Source: Melanocharis versteri (Eukaryota; Chordata; Aves; Passeriformes; Melanocharitidae). From it: a stretch of 64,000 bases of DNA. Under the pieces are notes generated by a model, which was not told where the DNA came from, did no database searches, and worked only from the letters and a program-made list of their open reading frames with translations. Of this stretch, positions 13,501 through 28,500 are shown one piece after another. The stretch is from positions 864,697-928,696 of the forward strand of contig VZTG01006279.1 in NCBI GenBank assembly GCA_013397845.1. Reading direction: 5' to 3'. The position numbers were made by a program, and so were the translations under genes. The number at the start of each line of letters is the position of its first letter. The first letter of the stretch is position 1.

Positions 13501-16500
13501 AAGAAAGCATACAAAATCTTCGCAATAATGGTAAAACTATTGTTTTTCAAGATGCCAAGAGCTATTTTTCAACCTGTCCATGGGTCTTACACACAGCCAT
13601 ACAAAACACTGAAAAGTGAAAGGGGCTGCGTTAAGACTTTGAACACATTTCCACCACCTAAAGGTACTTTTAGAGTTGCTGCTATCCTGTACTGCCACCT
13701 GCAGTCAAAGCGTATGTCTGACCTTCACGAGAAAGGGCAAAACCTCTCTCAAAACACAAAAAATTCAAACTGCAAGCAAGCTCTGTCACCTAACACTGCT
13801 GTAAACCACAAATGATGGTACAGACTTAGGTTGTTTAAGAGACACTATTCACCATCACATTTCAGTTCACATTTCTACGCTGAACAGACTGGAACGAATA
13901 CTCTTTTCAAGCACAGACAACATGCCATACTGATTTGCAGGACCCCGATTTTCCACCCCTAGGACAGGCAGCCACTACACACAAAACAGAGCAGACTAAC
14001 TTCTGACACATACATAGCTTATCTACTGAAAACAACACACAGATTTGTACACCAGAATTTTTACAAGACAAACAAAGTCATACTAGAAGATTCCACAATT
14101 CACATTTCAGTAAAGCCTCACTCTAAGGAAGAACTAGTAGGAGACAATCTTGAGACAAACTCTGTGTGCCCCAGTGCTATTTCTACATTAACAAGAACTA
14201 ATCTTCCTACATATCCCCTGCAAAACTGACTGACATCTGAGGACCTAAGACCATCTCTTACCATCAGTTCCTTTTTTTTTTAAATGCAGGCACGTATTTC
14301 TAGGATAGAGTCCTGTATCTTTTACATGCCCTTACAAGAGAAAACAACACTTTTCTGAAACGGACCAAAAAAAAAATCTTTTCTTCAAGCTTCTTCACAC
14401 TCCTTTTTGTCACGGTGCATTTTCTCAAATTTTTTCCCCCACAGGTTTGTTTTTGTGGTTTTACTCGTAACAAAAGGTAAAGCAGTGCTTAGTACTAAAC
14501 CCTCCTCTTTCAATACATTATTGTCAAACTGACTGATTGTAAGAGTATTCAGAAATACATCAAAAATATAGTGATGGGGATGTATGAACGCATTTTCACC
14601 CTAATTTAAACAACTTAGTTTAGCTAGGGCAATTGTAAAATGCTTCCTGCATTTATCTCCATGCAAAGTTAACCTTTCAGACACCGTGAGATGACCAAAA
14701 TTACTTCACACAATATTCCGGTGGGCAAGAGATCTACTGAAATTAAACCAAACAGTATTACTCAAAATTTAATTAATTAGCTTCTTAATGACAATGCAAG
14801 ACCCATCCTCCAAGTTACAATTTTTATGATTGAGACCTGTCTGTACTCACAAGAACTGCCTGCATAGAAAGAAGACTGACCCTCTCCCCCAGCTGCTACA
14901 TAAGTATATGCTCCTATTTCTATCATTTGCTCCATTAACTTCCCAAAATTCATCCCAGGTCAAACAACAACAGAAGGCTATCGTTTCTGGGAACATATGT
15001 GCTCTTTCTGCTCTTTCAGGTCTTTAACACTCCTGCCAAAATTTTCTAACAAGCGCAAAATTAAGTATTTGTACTCCTTAAAACAAAAAGCTATGTCTAC
15101 ACTTAATCATTTTTATATACTAGCCAAGCCAAAACAAATAACTTTTATTCACTAGAATAAACGTCAGATATGATTTCTTCTTGCCTTTCCCTTCATATGT
15201 AGCCTTCTAAGCCCCTCTCCACTCTTTCTGCTGTCAGGGATATGCTGTTCAGCATATTCTTCATCCATGATGCAAATTTAGGCACAAAGAGTGACAAGTC
15301 AAAGGAATTTGAAGGCGAAGTGATTTTCACAATTTACCCTCAGAACATCCTCTTGTGATCCAGTGAGGTAGTACATTGTAACCGGGAGGTGACATGTGAC
15401 TTTGAGCAGTTCAGCTGGATTCCCAGCCCCTAGAGCTGCTGACACAGATAAATTCAGCTTGAGCAGCAGCAGGAAGGTAATGAGCTGGAATTTGTGAGGT
15501 CCTGCTTGCCATCCAGATGCAAAAGTATAATTGCACATGATTTGATGCGGCCTACAGCAGTAACTTCAACAGTGACTAAAGAATATAACATCTGGTTGGT
15601 CTGGTAATAAAATTGTGTTTTGCTCACTTTTGTCAAGATCCAACAACATGGAATGCAATAGCCATAGACCTAATGAAGGTCTCTTGTGTCAGCCCGGGAA
15701 ACTTCAACTAAATTAATTTCAAAATTCATTTAATAGATGATGGACAACCCCAAGCAGTGGCACTTAACATCTGAAAGACCTAGAAAATGCCAACTTGAGC
15801 AACCCTTATATACTGCAATTTGGTGTTTCCTTTCTGGAGCGTGAGAGAGAAAACAAACATCCTTTTCAAAAAAGCATTGCTTCCCAGCCCTCTTTTGTCA
15901 TCAGAGTTGACCAAACAATCACCTTGTTCTGTTCATATTATGCCTAAATCTCCCCCCTGGATGATCAACGAATAATTTACTTTAAAAGCTCTTCTATAAT
16001 TGCTTCAGGTATTAGGAGAGAAAGTGAAATCTCAGGACAACTCCTGTTGGGTTCATCTTACTTTCCTTTTCCCTTCAGTACACCTTACAGTCACTTCCCC
16101 TATGAAAAACCCACTATTGAATACCACAGCAAAAGGATATCCTCCCAACAGTTTCACCCAACCAAAAGAAAGTCATATATCATTCTGTTCCTAGGACACA
16201 ATTCTACCAACATTTAAAACACAACAGAAAATACATAATTTACAACTTAACTTGGACTTACCCGTGGACTGGCTATGCACAGGAAGGACGGCAGCTCAGT
16301 CACCTGGCAGCATCGTACACATGAGGTAGCTGATCTCCTTCTATATATGACGTGGTCTGAATAGCCAGTAACTGCTTTACAGTGGCTGCTGAACACAAGG
16401 CTCTGAAAACAAAATAAAAATTAAGAAGTTACTACGTCTATAAAGTAATACTCCTCTCAAATCTTGTATCCACCCACGAGGAAGACAGACAAAACACATT

Positions 16501-19500
16501 CTGTACATATTTCTCTTAGAATAAGGAAAACTCTACACATCTTCTGCAGTGAATATGTGAAGAATCTTTGTGTAATTATCAGAACATTCAAATCCAGAAA
16601 TGTTTGCAAGCAGAGTAGATCATATAAATACTTGTCTTGATGCTCAGTTGGAACCAGAAACAAGTTTTTCTGCCTTTGAACCTTTTGACCTCAGCTTTTC
16701 TAATGAAGGAAGTACAGGAATATTCTAGTAGGTCTGACCCTCAGGGTGTTTTCTAGCTACTCATTTATCTATTCTGAATTAAAATGAAATTTTGCAGAGA
16801 GAAAAAAATTAAGAATTGAAATAAGGCTGGATTGGTATATTTAGATTTGCATCTTTTCCAACCTTTTCCTTCTTTCCTGTGCAAAAGGGCTCTAAATTTT
16901 ATCCTGAAGATTTTAGAAGTGATAGCAGGGTTACACACATGAACAACCCATGTTTAAAACCTGGAATTTGCCATAATGTCCTTTTGATACAGAAAAATAT
17001 ACTGACTCAGAAGTGGGGACATTCAGATGACAGTACAGTTTAAAGAAAGGAGAGCTCTTCGAAGATGCTCAACTCTACACAGAAAAATAACAAAAAAATT
17101 AAATTTTCTTTGCTTGCATCAGTTATAGTTCCTATTTTATTGTAAATATCTGCATCAAACAATGAAATAAACTGCTGATAGACTAAGCCATTTCTGCCAC
17201 TTAGGTTTTATTCTGACTCTTCTATACTCATAGAGATCAACAGTCCTATATTATGTTTAATTGTTTCCTATAGTATGCAGAGCATTATTCTGCACACAAT
17301 AGGAAACTAGCAATAATTTTAGAAGCATTAAGAGGTATACCTCTCACTGCCACAGAACCACAGGATGTGCCCTCCTGGCAATTCCATCAGTTCACATAAG
17401 TAAAAGGTAAACAGGATCTCAAGTTTTGGTATTGTTCTGTCCCGGTTCCTAATGCACCAAAATTAATTACATGCTACTTTTACTTCACAGAGCCTCCCAA
17501 TCTTCTGAAATCCCAGTATTTGAAGTTCTAAACAGCCAGGTACATGACAGAAGCAGGCAGCCTGTATAGCATGTCATACACTGGATATATGCACTTCTGT
17601 GTATGTTAACAAATGCTAGAAAACATCCACAGCAGGAGTCTATTATGGATCATGCATTCTGGGCCCTTTCTATTTCCATTCACTGGGCAAGATGCAGATG
17701 GCTAGCACACATCACTTGGAACCTGCTGACAAGGGAGGAAAACAGTCTGACTGTACATACCTGCCAGCACTACCTACACTCAACCCTAGCCCTTAGGAGC
17801 ATCTTTCGGCTGCTGCCAACGAGACTCATGGGCTGCAGCTAGCAAAAATAAAGTTCATACTCTGACTGAACATCTGCTCCTCTATATATAAAAGGTGAGC
17901 ACAGAAAGAGCTGACAGTAGTCTTTCACTGACACTCAGCAGGGCTAAAAAGCACAGGTCAAAGCTTGGCCCACACTGCATAATGTGAAGTGATCCCAAAG
18001 ATAGGCTCTTACTCAGCTGGCAATTCTTAATCAGTAACGCTGGCTTAAGCAACAACTGCTTCACATGTTTACTCCTGTCCCCAGAGAGCCCCTTCTTGTT
18101 GGCCTAGGTGTCTGTATTCATTAAGAGCTGATGAAGATGAAAACAAACCCTTGCCCCTCCGCTCCAAGTGAGTTTTGTGACATGCTTCACCACCTGGTAA
18201 AACAGGCCATGTGCTGAAACAGCAGTGTGGGAATCACAGGGCTGTGAATACGTGCCTGTGGACAATGGATATGAATGCTGGCTTACTCGTCTGAGAACCA
18301 GAAACAGTGGCAACAGAGCACCAACACTGCTGCTGAAAAGGGCGAGTCCTTTCCCATGATATATTTGTGCCACTTCCTGTCCTAGTTTTGTCTCCTCTCC
18401 AGAAGCCTATTTGGGTACACATCTAATCAAACAATAAATTCAACAGCCATGAAAATACAAAGTTTCCTGCAGTTGGCTCATACAAGGATGTGTCAGGGTG
18501 GGCCCACATCAGCAGAGGCAGGGTTGCACAGCTGAGAGTAAAGAAAGGACAGCAAGAGTTAGAGGGGAAAGAGTGAACAACTACTTTAGCTCAAGGTCCC
18601 CCTCTTCCCCACCCCTGGACCCCACACTGAGAGTACTGCTGATTTTATGAAGAGGAATCAGCATTGCAGCCAGTCACAAGAGCTTTCAGTAAGTCTTATT
18701 TATGACAGCAAGCACTGGCATACTGATTGTGGCCCTGGTCAATAGAGGGGTTTGGTAATTATTTCCTAGAAAGCCAGAATACAAGAAATGGATAGAAAGG
18801 AAGTTAACAAACTGTAATTCCAAATCTATGCAAGTTTGTTACTTAATTCTCTTTTGGAAAACACTATCGAAGACCGATTAAAGATGACTTTAGGGCAGTT
18901 GAAGTACCTAGGAGGAAACATAAATAAAGCTCCAAGAAGGTATCCAAAAAGAGAAGCAAAATATTTGTACCTGGGCATTAATCTGGCTTTGAGTGCTAGA
19001 TTCCTATGTACAAACTATGAGCAGGTCATGTAAGAAACATCCCTTTGAATTCTGACATATGCAGCTGTTAAGAATTCATGAATGGAGCAGTCACCAGATA
19101 TAACAGGGACAGTGGAAACCAGCTTCCCATCAACCACAAACATGGAAAAGACTGGGTAAGGTTACAGAACAGAACACGGCCACAGCTCTGAAATGGATCA
19201 CATACCTTAATACAACAAAGCCAAAAACCAAAGAGGAAGATCGTTAAAAACCAAGAATGCACACATCTACTACAACTATGCAATCCAAAATAAGTCTTGA
19301 AAGAGGCTTTCCTATCCTGCAAACAGAGCTGCACATAAATATGGGTGATTGCTACCAGCATCTTAAGCTCATTAACACGCCTAAATTTTTTAATAGCAAT
19401 AAAATAAGGAAAAGAAAGAAGCAAAGGGTTCATGTAAACAGAGCAGATTTTACATTAATTTAATTCAATGTATACAAATAAATACACATCATGTGGAGGC

Positions 19501-22500
19501 GCTGAGCAAGGAAGGGCAATGAAGAGACCTCACACTCTGCAAGGGATTTCTGTGTTTACCTAATGAAACTCATACTATCTTTAGACAGATGTTACTTCAA
19601 TTTCAGAAATATCCGTTAAAAATAAATGTGTTTCTTTTTCTACTGACTTATTTTCATACTTTGTCTCTTACATCGGAAATGCTGATCTGAGCAGTTAAGA
19701 AAAGCCTTTCCAGATTTACACCATTTCCTTTTTCCTCTTTTCTCACCCTCCTCACTCCCTACATGTTACTATCTTATGAAGCCCAAGAGGAAGCCTTGGG
19801 GAATGTTACACTGAAAGCTTCTCCAGTTTGGGCTAAGGAAAAAGTTAGCTCATTTTCACTCACAATAATGTGCAGTACTAAAAGACAAGCATGTAAAGGG
19901 CAGTTTGTTTTCAACTCTTCCTTTGGTTTTGCACTCCACAACCTCTCCCCTTTTTTCTTTTAAGGTGTTCTGAATGTAAGCTCTGCAAACAATATTCTGT
20001 AAATACAGCTTATTTTCAAGTGACTTCAGGTGGTAATTTGTCTAACAGGCAGGTTAGAAAACAGCTCTAAAGTATCTGTCATAACTGCAGGGCTGTTCTT
20101 CCTTTAGATTTACTGGGGTTATCACAAATGCACTGTTTCGCACACACTGATGAACTCTGCTCCTCAGCTGGCTGCTTTCTGTATTGAACGTGTTAGTTGC
20201 AACAGTCATTAGTTACACACAGTCAACACCCGTGGGAACCCCTGAGACACAAGTAATGACATCCTCAAAGAATAGAAATTATTTGGAGAAACCGAATTCA
20301 TGTTTAAATCTTGCTAGACTGTGGTATAGGTGGGTCTGTAGCCTATCCAAATGCTTCACGTTTAATTGTTAACATTAAAACCTATACATGCATATTCCAC
20401 ATTTTATACTTAAAATCTATAATCTTAATCCATCTTCTGTCCTTCAGAAAATTTAATGATTTTCATTTTGGTATTTATACACACCAAACCAAGGGCTATG
20501 TAAGGAGTTAGATTGTCTTTCTGCATACATAAAAATGAATGCTGCCTTCTCTAAGTGCACACAACTTTTGATACCATCTTCTTTACTGCCATGCTTATGG
20601 CACACAAATTCTCCTTAACCATACCAACAAGAGGACAGAGCTACACTACAGTCTCACAGATAAGCACTGCAGGCACTACAGAAACAGCTGACTGTAATCT
20701 CAAAAAAACTGACTGAAAGCAAATTCATATAGCATAGACATTTTATCAGGCTAGACACGGAAACACAGAATATTGAAATACCAGCACAGCCAGAGTTAAC
20801 AGGCACACACATTCACTTGGCTGGCTCTTTGTTTGATAACTAGGAGGACTCATTTTGTTGGCTTCACTGTTAACGCTGCAAAACATGACACCAAGTCCAA
20901 GGTTGGTTTCCTACTGCTTATGTGTCTTCAATTTCAACTTCCTCTACACAATATTCAATTGAATTCTGGCTATCTCCTTTCCCCTTCCAGACTCACAAGC
21001 AGAAGCAATATTCCCTAGAGAAAATTGGCACGATCTCACTGTTTCAGAAAAGATTTTTTTTTACTGCATATCTGCTAACTGCCCTAGATGCTTTCCTGAC
21101 CCCATGCTAGCACTTTTGTGAACTTACTTCCCAGTGAACTGAATCAATGGAGCCTTAATCTAACTCAGGAAATCAACTGCAATTTAGCCATAAAAAGGCA
21201 AAATCTTCACACATATCCTAGGCCAAAGATTAGCAAAAATGATCTTGCATTACACAGTAATTTGAATACATCAGGAGTCTACCAGACAGCAGCAGGAGCA
21301 AATTTCAGAGTAGAAACACACCACTGAAAATGCTTGTCCACCAACTATAAAACACTGTCAGGCTGGTCTCTGTTGTCCCCAGTTGCTGCAACAATGAATG
21401 GAATGCGACAAGAAAAGAGGAGTTTCATCCAGAAAATGAGTATGTTGCACATAAAAAACATTACAAAACTCTTAAGCTTACAAATAGAATCCATTCCTGA
21501 CAAACCATGAGTCTAGTTCTGTTGCTCCTGTATCTACTTTTGGTGCTCCAGTAATATTCTAAAGTCTTCTAAGTCAACTGATTTATTCATTATAGCAAGT
21601 TTTGAAACATATCACCACATGGGAAGGAGACAGGGTTAAATTATTTTTCTGTGCAGCACTCTGAAGTCTCTTAACTATACCTAAAAAAGCAGACAATATA
21701 GTCATCCCGTTTCCAAGTTTGCCCTGTTTTATAAGGACAGAATGGTTTTCACCATTTCTCACTTACGAGGATTTGCTACTGTCTCCAGACCACAGAAATT
21801 TTGCTTACCTGCAGCAAAGTGCAGCTGTGCAAGTTAGGGAAAGACAGTGGGAAATTTACATCAAGCAAGAAATCCCTGTTCCTCAGAAAACATGACCCCT
21901 GCTCTTTGTTCTCTTCAGTCTCCATCCAGGAGCGCATGTGATGGAGCCTGTAGGATGCTTTCAGAGACAGGAAAAGAGCTAACCATCTGCAACAAAACAC
22001 AGGAGATGCATTTATTCACTGCTTTGTGAAAGAAAGGCTCGAGTATATTTACAGCATAACTCTATTTGACAGAAATGGGGTTTTTATCAGATTATCAGGC
22101 TTACAGTGTCCTGACTTAAGGAAAATAATTTTTGCTAGACATCTTCCAATTATATTACTCTTATTTCAATTTTTTCTAAGGTGGCTGAACTGAATCTAAG
22201 TGATTAAATCAGGATACACTTTGAAGCACTTTATCTAAAAGGGTCAAGCCCCAGTTAGCCACTACTATTTAAAATTGCACTCTGATTTCTCTGTAAATTG
22301 CTCTACATATAAATTATTCATAATAACCTGTGCAATGAATGCAGAATTTATCATAAAGACCACTGAGATACATCAAGAGAAATCTGAATTATGTTAGTGA
22401 AGCGCAGTCAAGAAACAGTAATTCAAAATAACCAGAACAAAAAAAAATTACACTTACAAAGCCCTGAAGTAAAACATCTCTATTTATTAATAAAGACTTG

Positions 22501-25500
22501 CTTTTAATCTCAGATTTTTTACAGTCACTATCTAACTTGACTCAGAGTCCTTTACAGAGTATACTACAACTTAAAAAGATCACCTCTCCTTTCAAGGTAA
22601 TACAGTTAATGATGCTATAAATCCACAGTTCTAAGCCTACGTCTCAGAATTCCATTCCATATTAAAAACAAGATGTGGAAAGTAGGCAATATGGCTCAGG
22701 GCTGAAGAACAACTACCACAGCACAAGCTTATTCCACGTGTGTTTAAAACGTATGCTCAAGTGCAACCGGTAAGAGTTGCACTGAACTGGTCTTCCGAAG
22801 TCTGGATTTTGCACTTGATAATGCCAGCAACGAGCAGCGTGACCCTAAGCAAACTCTCCTTCTGCCCTTTGACAATCTTGCTATTTACAATGTCAACTCT
22901 TTGTAACACAGGGTTTCTTGTAACAGGGGTATAAAAACTGCATTGCGTAATGGTGCCCTATATCTGGAGGAACATTCTGGAAGCTGTTCTAGTATTAGAT
23001 AATGATAGAGAAATTATAATATTAGGAGGCATAGAAAATGCAGGTTTAGAGAGGGATGACTGACATCATTTGTACTTTTCCTGTAAGTACTAAAAGAGAA
23101 AAAAAAAGTTGTCCTCACCTGGCTAAATGTCCCTGATTCATAAGGTTTGCCATTTCTGCAGGAGAGACATCAATAAACCGGAGGAAAGAAAAACAGCTTT
23201 CTTCATTGATGCCTAGGTCACAGAAATACTGAAGTTAAGACAACACATTTCACAGACACTCACAGCTGAAAACTAAACTAAACTTACTTCATCAATTCAG
23301 GATACACATTCTATGACACGTGACAAATCTAGGAGAGTAAATAGGAGATTCTAATTTAACCTAGATCTTTTAGAAATACTGAAAATTCAATTTGAATCTC
23401 TGTTGCCTGACTCCACATTCCAGTTCATTTTCCACTGTGGGCAAGAGAAGGGCACTTACCAAAAAAGAGAAATACATTCTAGGCCCAAGGGCAGCCAGTA
23501 AGGACATTTGTTTCCTTTATTAAGGATCAATAGGCAGTGTGCATATTTGCAAATTTGAACAAATATCTTCCAGACAGTTAACCCAACATGCATACCTCAG
23601 GATGCCTGTCTCACATGCTCCCTCTCACCCAGAAAGTCAAATGGGTTAGAAGGAGATGCAGGAATTGGTAGGGAAAAGCCTTGCAGGCCCACCCATGTGC
23701 ATTGCATAGCCCCAACACCAGCTGGAGAGGTCCATTCCAACAGATTTCAGCACAGTAATGTAGCCAGTATCTCTCTTGCTTTTTACTTCTGAAGTTTTTC
23801 CCATGTCAGTAGCTGACTGATCTAATTAGCTCTTGAAGGAAAAATATTCTATCATCTATAATAAATTGTATCTGTCAATACAAGCAGCTTTTCTGAGGTT
23901 TTTGCTCACTGATAGATTCTGGGTCACTTGCATCTCATCTGGTTTCTAGTCGAAAGTTGGCAGTTTAAGACAACACAGAATGTACTGAAATGCATCCAAG
24001 ATTTCTTAGAATTGAATCTGTGAAAAATTCACATTAGACTAAAAAGGCAGCACTAATCTCTTGAAGTAAGTTAAAAAAAGACAGACTGAATTAAGATACC
24101 GCACTAGGATTAAACAGTAACTAAATGACAAGTTATCCACAGATTTTTCCAGCTGCTTTCCATCCTTTCCTCTCCAAGCACATGAAAGATATGTACAAAC
24201 GCTAACAAAATTCTAACAAGTTCTGATCAGTTTATTGCAGAGATCTAATGAATCTGGCCGCTCAGTCCTTCCCCCTGAAGAAGACATATTAAAACATTAC
24301 AGTGCGCAATCCAACTTGCTTCCCAAGACTGTAAACCTACCCTTCCTATGGAAGAGAGACTGCTGGATGTGGTCTGGTGCAAATGGCGAAAGTAAAACCC
24401 GTAACCACCTGAAAATGAAAGCAACAAAACCAAACATCACTAAGAAGATGTTAACACATAACATGTTCAATCACACAATCGGCAGAAGACACAGAGTAGC
24501 CATTCACTTCTTCATTCTAAGTATTTTAGCACTCTGAATATCTGGAGTTGCAGTAGAAGGAAAGCATCATCAGTCTACGTGCACCGCTGCTAATTTGACA
24601 CTGAGACACACCATTGTTGTGGAACTGCATTACATGCTCTAGAAAAGCTGATCTTGTCTTCATACATGTCTTTCTCATCTCTTCCCCGAGCACTTCTCAT
24701 AAATGAATGCAGACAAATCAATCAAGAATTGCCATGGCTGGAGAAAATGGCAAACTGCACTTGGGCAGATTCTCCTCATCCAAGGTGAGCACTAAAAGCT
24801 GTCAAGGCACTAGCAGATGCTTACGTTATACCATGTTGCAACACACAGATACTGACAGCTTCCTTGCATATGAAAACTCACTGAAGGGAAATCAGGTGGG
24901 GGTTTTTTGTTTTAAGAATCTTTTAAGCTTAATTCTATTACACATCATCAGCAACAACTCTCAATTCCTCTTCCTGGCTTTCTTAATCAAAGGGATATTC
25001 TGTGATTAGGATTCCACCAAGAAAGAGCATCTATATCAGATGTTTAACAGCTGAACGACCAAAAGGAAATGGGCTGCTCAGCCAATGTCACTTAAGTACA
25101 CCAGGTAAGGGAATCAATTACCACTAACAAAGATAAAGTAAGTGTAAGTAATAATACTGAATACGCTAAACTGGATAGGAAGTGGAATACGCTTGCCTGT
25201 CCCGTGAGTGGTTAAAGACCCTGATCTGTCCATGACGGTAGATGAACTTGGAAATCTGGTATGGCTTTAGGGAGATGTGAAATGGAGACCAAGTTTCTTG
25301 TCGCTCAAACAGCTCTGGGTGATTGCATACCTGTAAGAAAGAGAGCATGTCAAAAGCTGGGAGGAATTAACTTAGTCCAATGCAGCATCTACATCCCAAA
25401 TCACCATTACCAATGATCACTAAAACTTTAGTACTGCTTAATATTGCATGGCTATTTTAGTGTATCTGCTCAAATTTGAATATGGCATCATACCTCTTCC

Positions 25501-28500
25501 TATACACATAACAGCTATTGCCTCTTCTTCCCAAGTAAATGGCTTCCTTTAACCAAACCAGCCTTTGTAACCAAACCAGTTAGCAGATGCATGCACCATT
25601 TGGCTAAAGCTCTTCTTCACCCAACATCATGCTACACTGCATGCATGCAAACTTGCTTGCCTATGCCAGAATTGTTTTTATATGGTGTTTCCAGGAAGCC
25701 ATATTTTAGTTCTGAGCTAATGACTGATCATACTTTTCAAAGACTATTATTTAAAATAGCCTTACCTTCCTGAACTGCATGACTAGATTCATGAGACTAC
25801 TAGTAGTAGTCTGTGCTTGCTGAGTAGTGCCCATTGATGACTGCAGGAGGTCATCAATAGAGATTTTGTTTTTCAGAGCTTGGTACAAGAGCTTCTGTCG
25901 ACTTGTCTGCTGGCAGTACATAAGAATTTCAATCTGCAAAATGATAATGAAGATTTAGCCATTTCTATCTCTGAAATGAAGGATGATGACATCAGTGTAC
26001 ATAAAGCTGAGAGAAACACACCTTGAGGGAAACATAACTTTCTCAAAAAATACATTTATAGGCAGTTGCATTCAGATTTGTATTTCAGGATCTAACCCGG
26101 GAAGGACTTAACTGACAGGTGTGTTTTGGAAGGCTTGCGTAATGATGTAGGAGACAGACCTTTAAAAGTATGTGAACACAACTAAGTAAACAGACAGATT
26201 CTTAAGAAGCTGTGAAAACATCACACCTGCAGCTGATCAGTTTAAAATCTGACTTCAATTCTATCATCCTACAGTTCCCCACTTAGCATCGTGATAAGCA
26301 GTGTCAGGAGCCCACAACGGCAACAGGTGTGTCGCACAACAGTGGCTGTGTGAAGTCCACTGAAATTAATAAGCACATCAGCACAAAACAGATGTCTCCC
26401 AGACAGTGGTGCCAAAACCTGGGGACTGTTGACCACAAGATCATCTAGTGTTGCTAACATCCATATGAAATCAAGAGACTAACAAGACAGCAGAGCATGG
26501 TGTTGCCACTATGTATTTCTCACTCTTATACTGGCAAGCAAAAAAGTCCTAAACCCAAGGCAAATCCTACACAAAGGCAACTGGAAATGTTTATCATTGC
26601 TGTACCAATCTCCTTCACTGCCATTAGGAATATTTCTGTCAACTTAACCAAGAATTCATTTTTAACTGGTAACAAAAAGCTTTCCCAAGAAAAAAGGTTA
26701 GTTAATTAGAGGTTCTTCAGTTACATTCCCACCTAATGACATTGCTGATAGTGGTGCAAGAAAGCGAAAGTCCAAGAGAAGTCTACAGTCAAATCTCAGG
26801 TATGCAGGCCAAAAAAATGAGTTTGCAAAAACCAGATTAGAGAACAGAGCTATGACAATACAGCTGTAATAATCATTCCATAGCCATATTTTTTCTTACC
26901 TTGTCTGACAGTTCATTTTCCACATCCTTCTTGATTCTTCTCAACATGAAAGGCTTCAGGATCATGTGCAAGCGGGATAGCTGGTCTGAAACAAAGGGAA
27001 GGGGAAAGAAAGAACAATTCTTCATCAAGGAAGAAAACTGTATGGTGTTTTACCACAAATGAAGTCCCTTACTGCTCACTCATTTTCCCCCATGTGAGTT
27101 CTTAGCATAGAGTTGATATTTCTCTGTTGGCTTTTTTTTTAAATGAGTGCTGTGCTACACTGTTTTTCTATTCACTACACGTGCCATATTACAGTTAGAA
27201 ACACAAACTTTAACATAAAATATCGACAACAATCCAATAATGTTCCAATCCCATCATGCATCCTCTGCTTTAGATGCCATATCCCATAGAAAGTTTAGCC
27301 ATTATTAGTTCAAAAAGGCAACAGATCCTTCATATAAAAATGACAGCAGTTACACACTGCACTCACTCTCATCAATGGCAGATTTGTTCTCTGCATGGCT
27401 CTCTATGTCCTTAGAAAACCATTCATTGAACTCTTCATGGGAATCAAACAGTGTTGGCATAATAAAATGCAGCAGGGCCCAGAGCTAAAAGGAGAGAAGA
27501 AAACACTGGATCAGCAAAAGTCATCCTACTGGGGACAAGGTAATTGGGGACCCCAAATGCTTGCAGCTCTTTATAAGCAAAATCACTCTACTAGATCATG
27601 ATCATGGCAAAATTAAACAAAACCCCAGCTGCATTCTCTTCCCACTTCCCCCCAAAATGCTACAAATATCAACTTAACAACAGTCCATTAGAAAACACTG
27701 AGAAAAACAGCACAATTAAGTCAGCAAGCAAAAGGAAAAGTCACTAGAATTAGATTTCATCCTTTAATCTAAGTATTACTTCAAATATCTTTAGTTTTAG
27801 TTTATTTGAACTTGTGGCAAGTTTCCATAGTTTTCCCTCCCAGGGCTGATCCCATGTTTGTTTGCCAGCGGTTTGCTACAAGCATGATCCCACAACACAC
27901 AAATACAACAGGTTTCTCAGCTATTCACATATATTTAGTATGTGTTCTTGTTATAAAGAAAAATCCACTCTTGTGAGCTCCCAAATACCTCAGCCATTGT
28001 GTTCTGGATTGGGGTCCCAGTCAACAACAACCTGTTTCGACATTGGAACTGCAGTAGGATCTTCCAACGAACACTGAGGAATAAAATCAAGAAAAATCAT
28101 TTCTAGAGAAAAACGTAGAATGATATGAAACGTAAGGTATTTTAAGGCCAACTGCTTCCAGTGAGGCTCCCAAATTATCTTTGGAGGTCACTGGACAAAA
28201 CTATTACAGCTGTTCCCCAGTCTTTCAAAAGACAACTACAGGAAAAAGTAGCCTTTCTCCAATTAAAAAAAAAAAAAAAACAAAAAAAACCACCCCAAAA
28301 AAACCCCACAAAAACTAAAAAATGCACATAATTTATTTTATTTTTCTAAGCATCTTTAATAATTAACTTTCCAAAAGAAATCTTCTTGGAGGGGTGGTTT
28401 CCCAAGAATGCTGAAGAGACAAACTTTGGTCAGAATGAGCCTGCATCAAAAGCAGTCCTCAATTTACTGTGTACAGTGGAAACTCTGACAAAGGTTATGG

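Noticed and set aside
13462..13815. 117-codon plus-strand open frame in INO80 intron 25
   Set aside because: No family resemblance, and it lies in AT-rich intron.
19068..19433. 121-codon minus-strand open frame in INO80 intron 24
   Set aside because: Cysteine- and phenylalanine-rich chance frame. It does not fit INO80 exon phase or any family I know.
23119..24340. U12-type intron 22 (TCTTAAC near the acceptor)
   Set aside because: The donor is GTAGGT, a U2-type sequence, not the ATATCC or GTATCC start of U12 introns.
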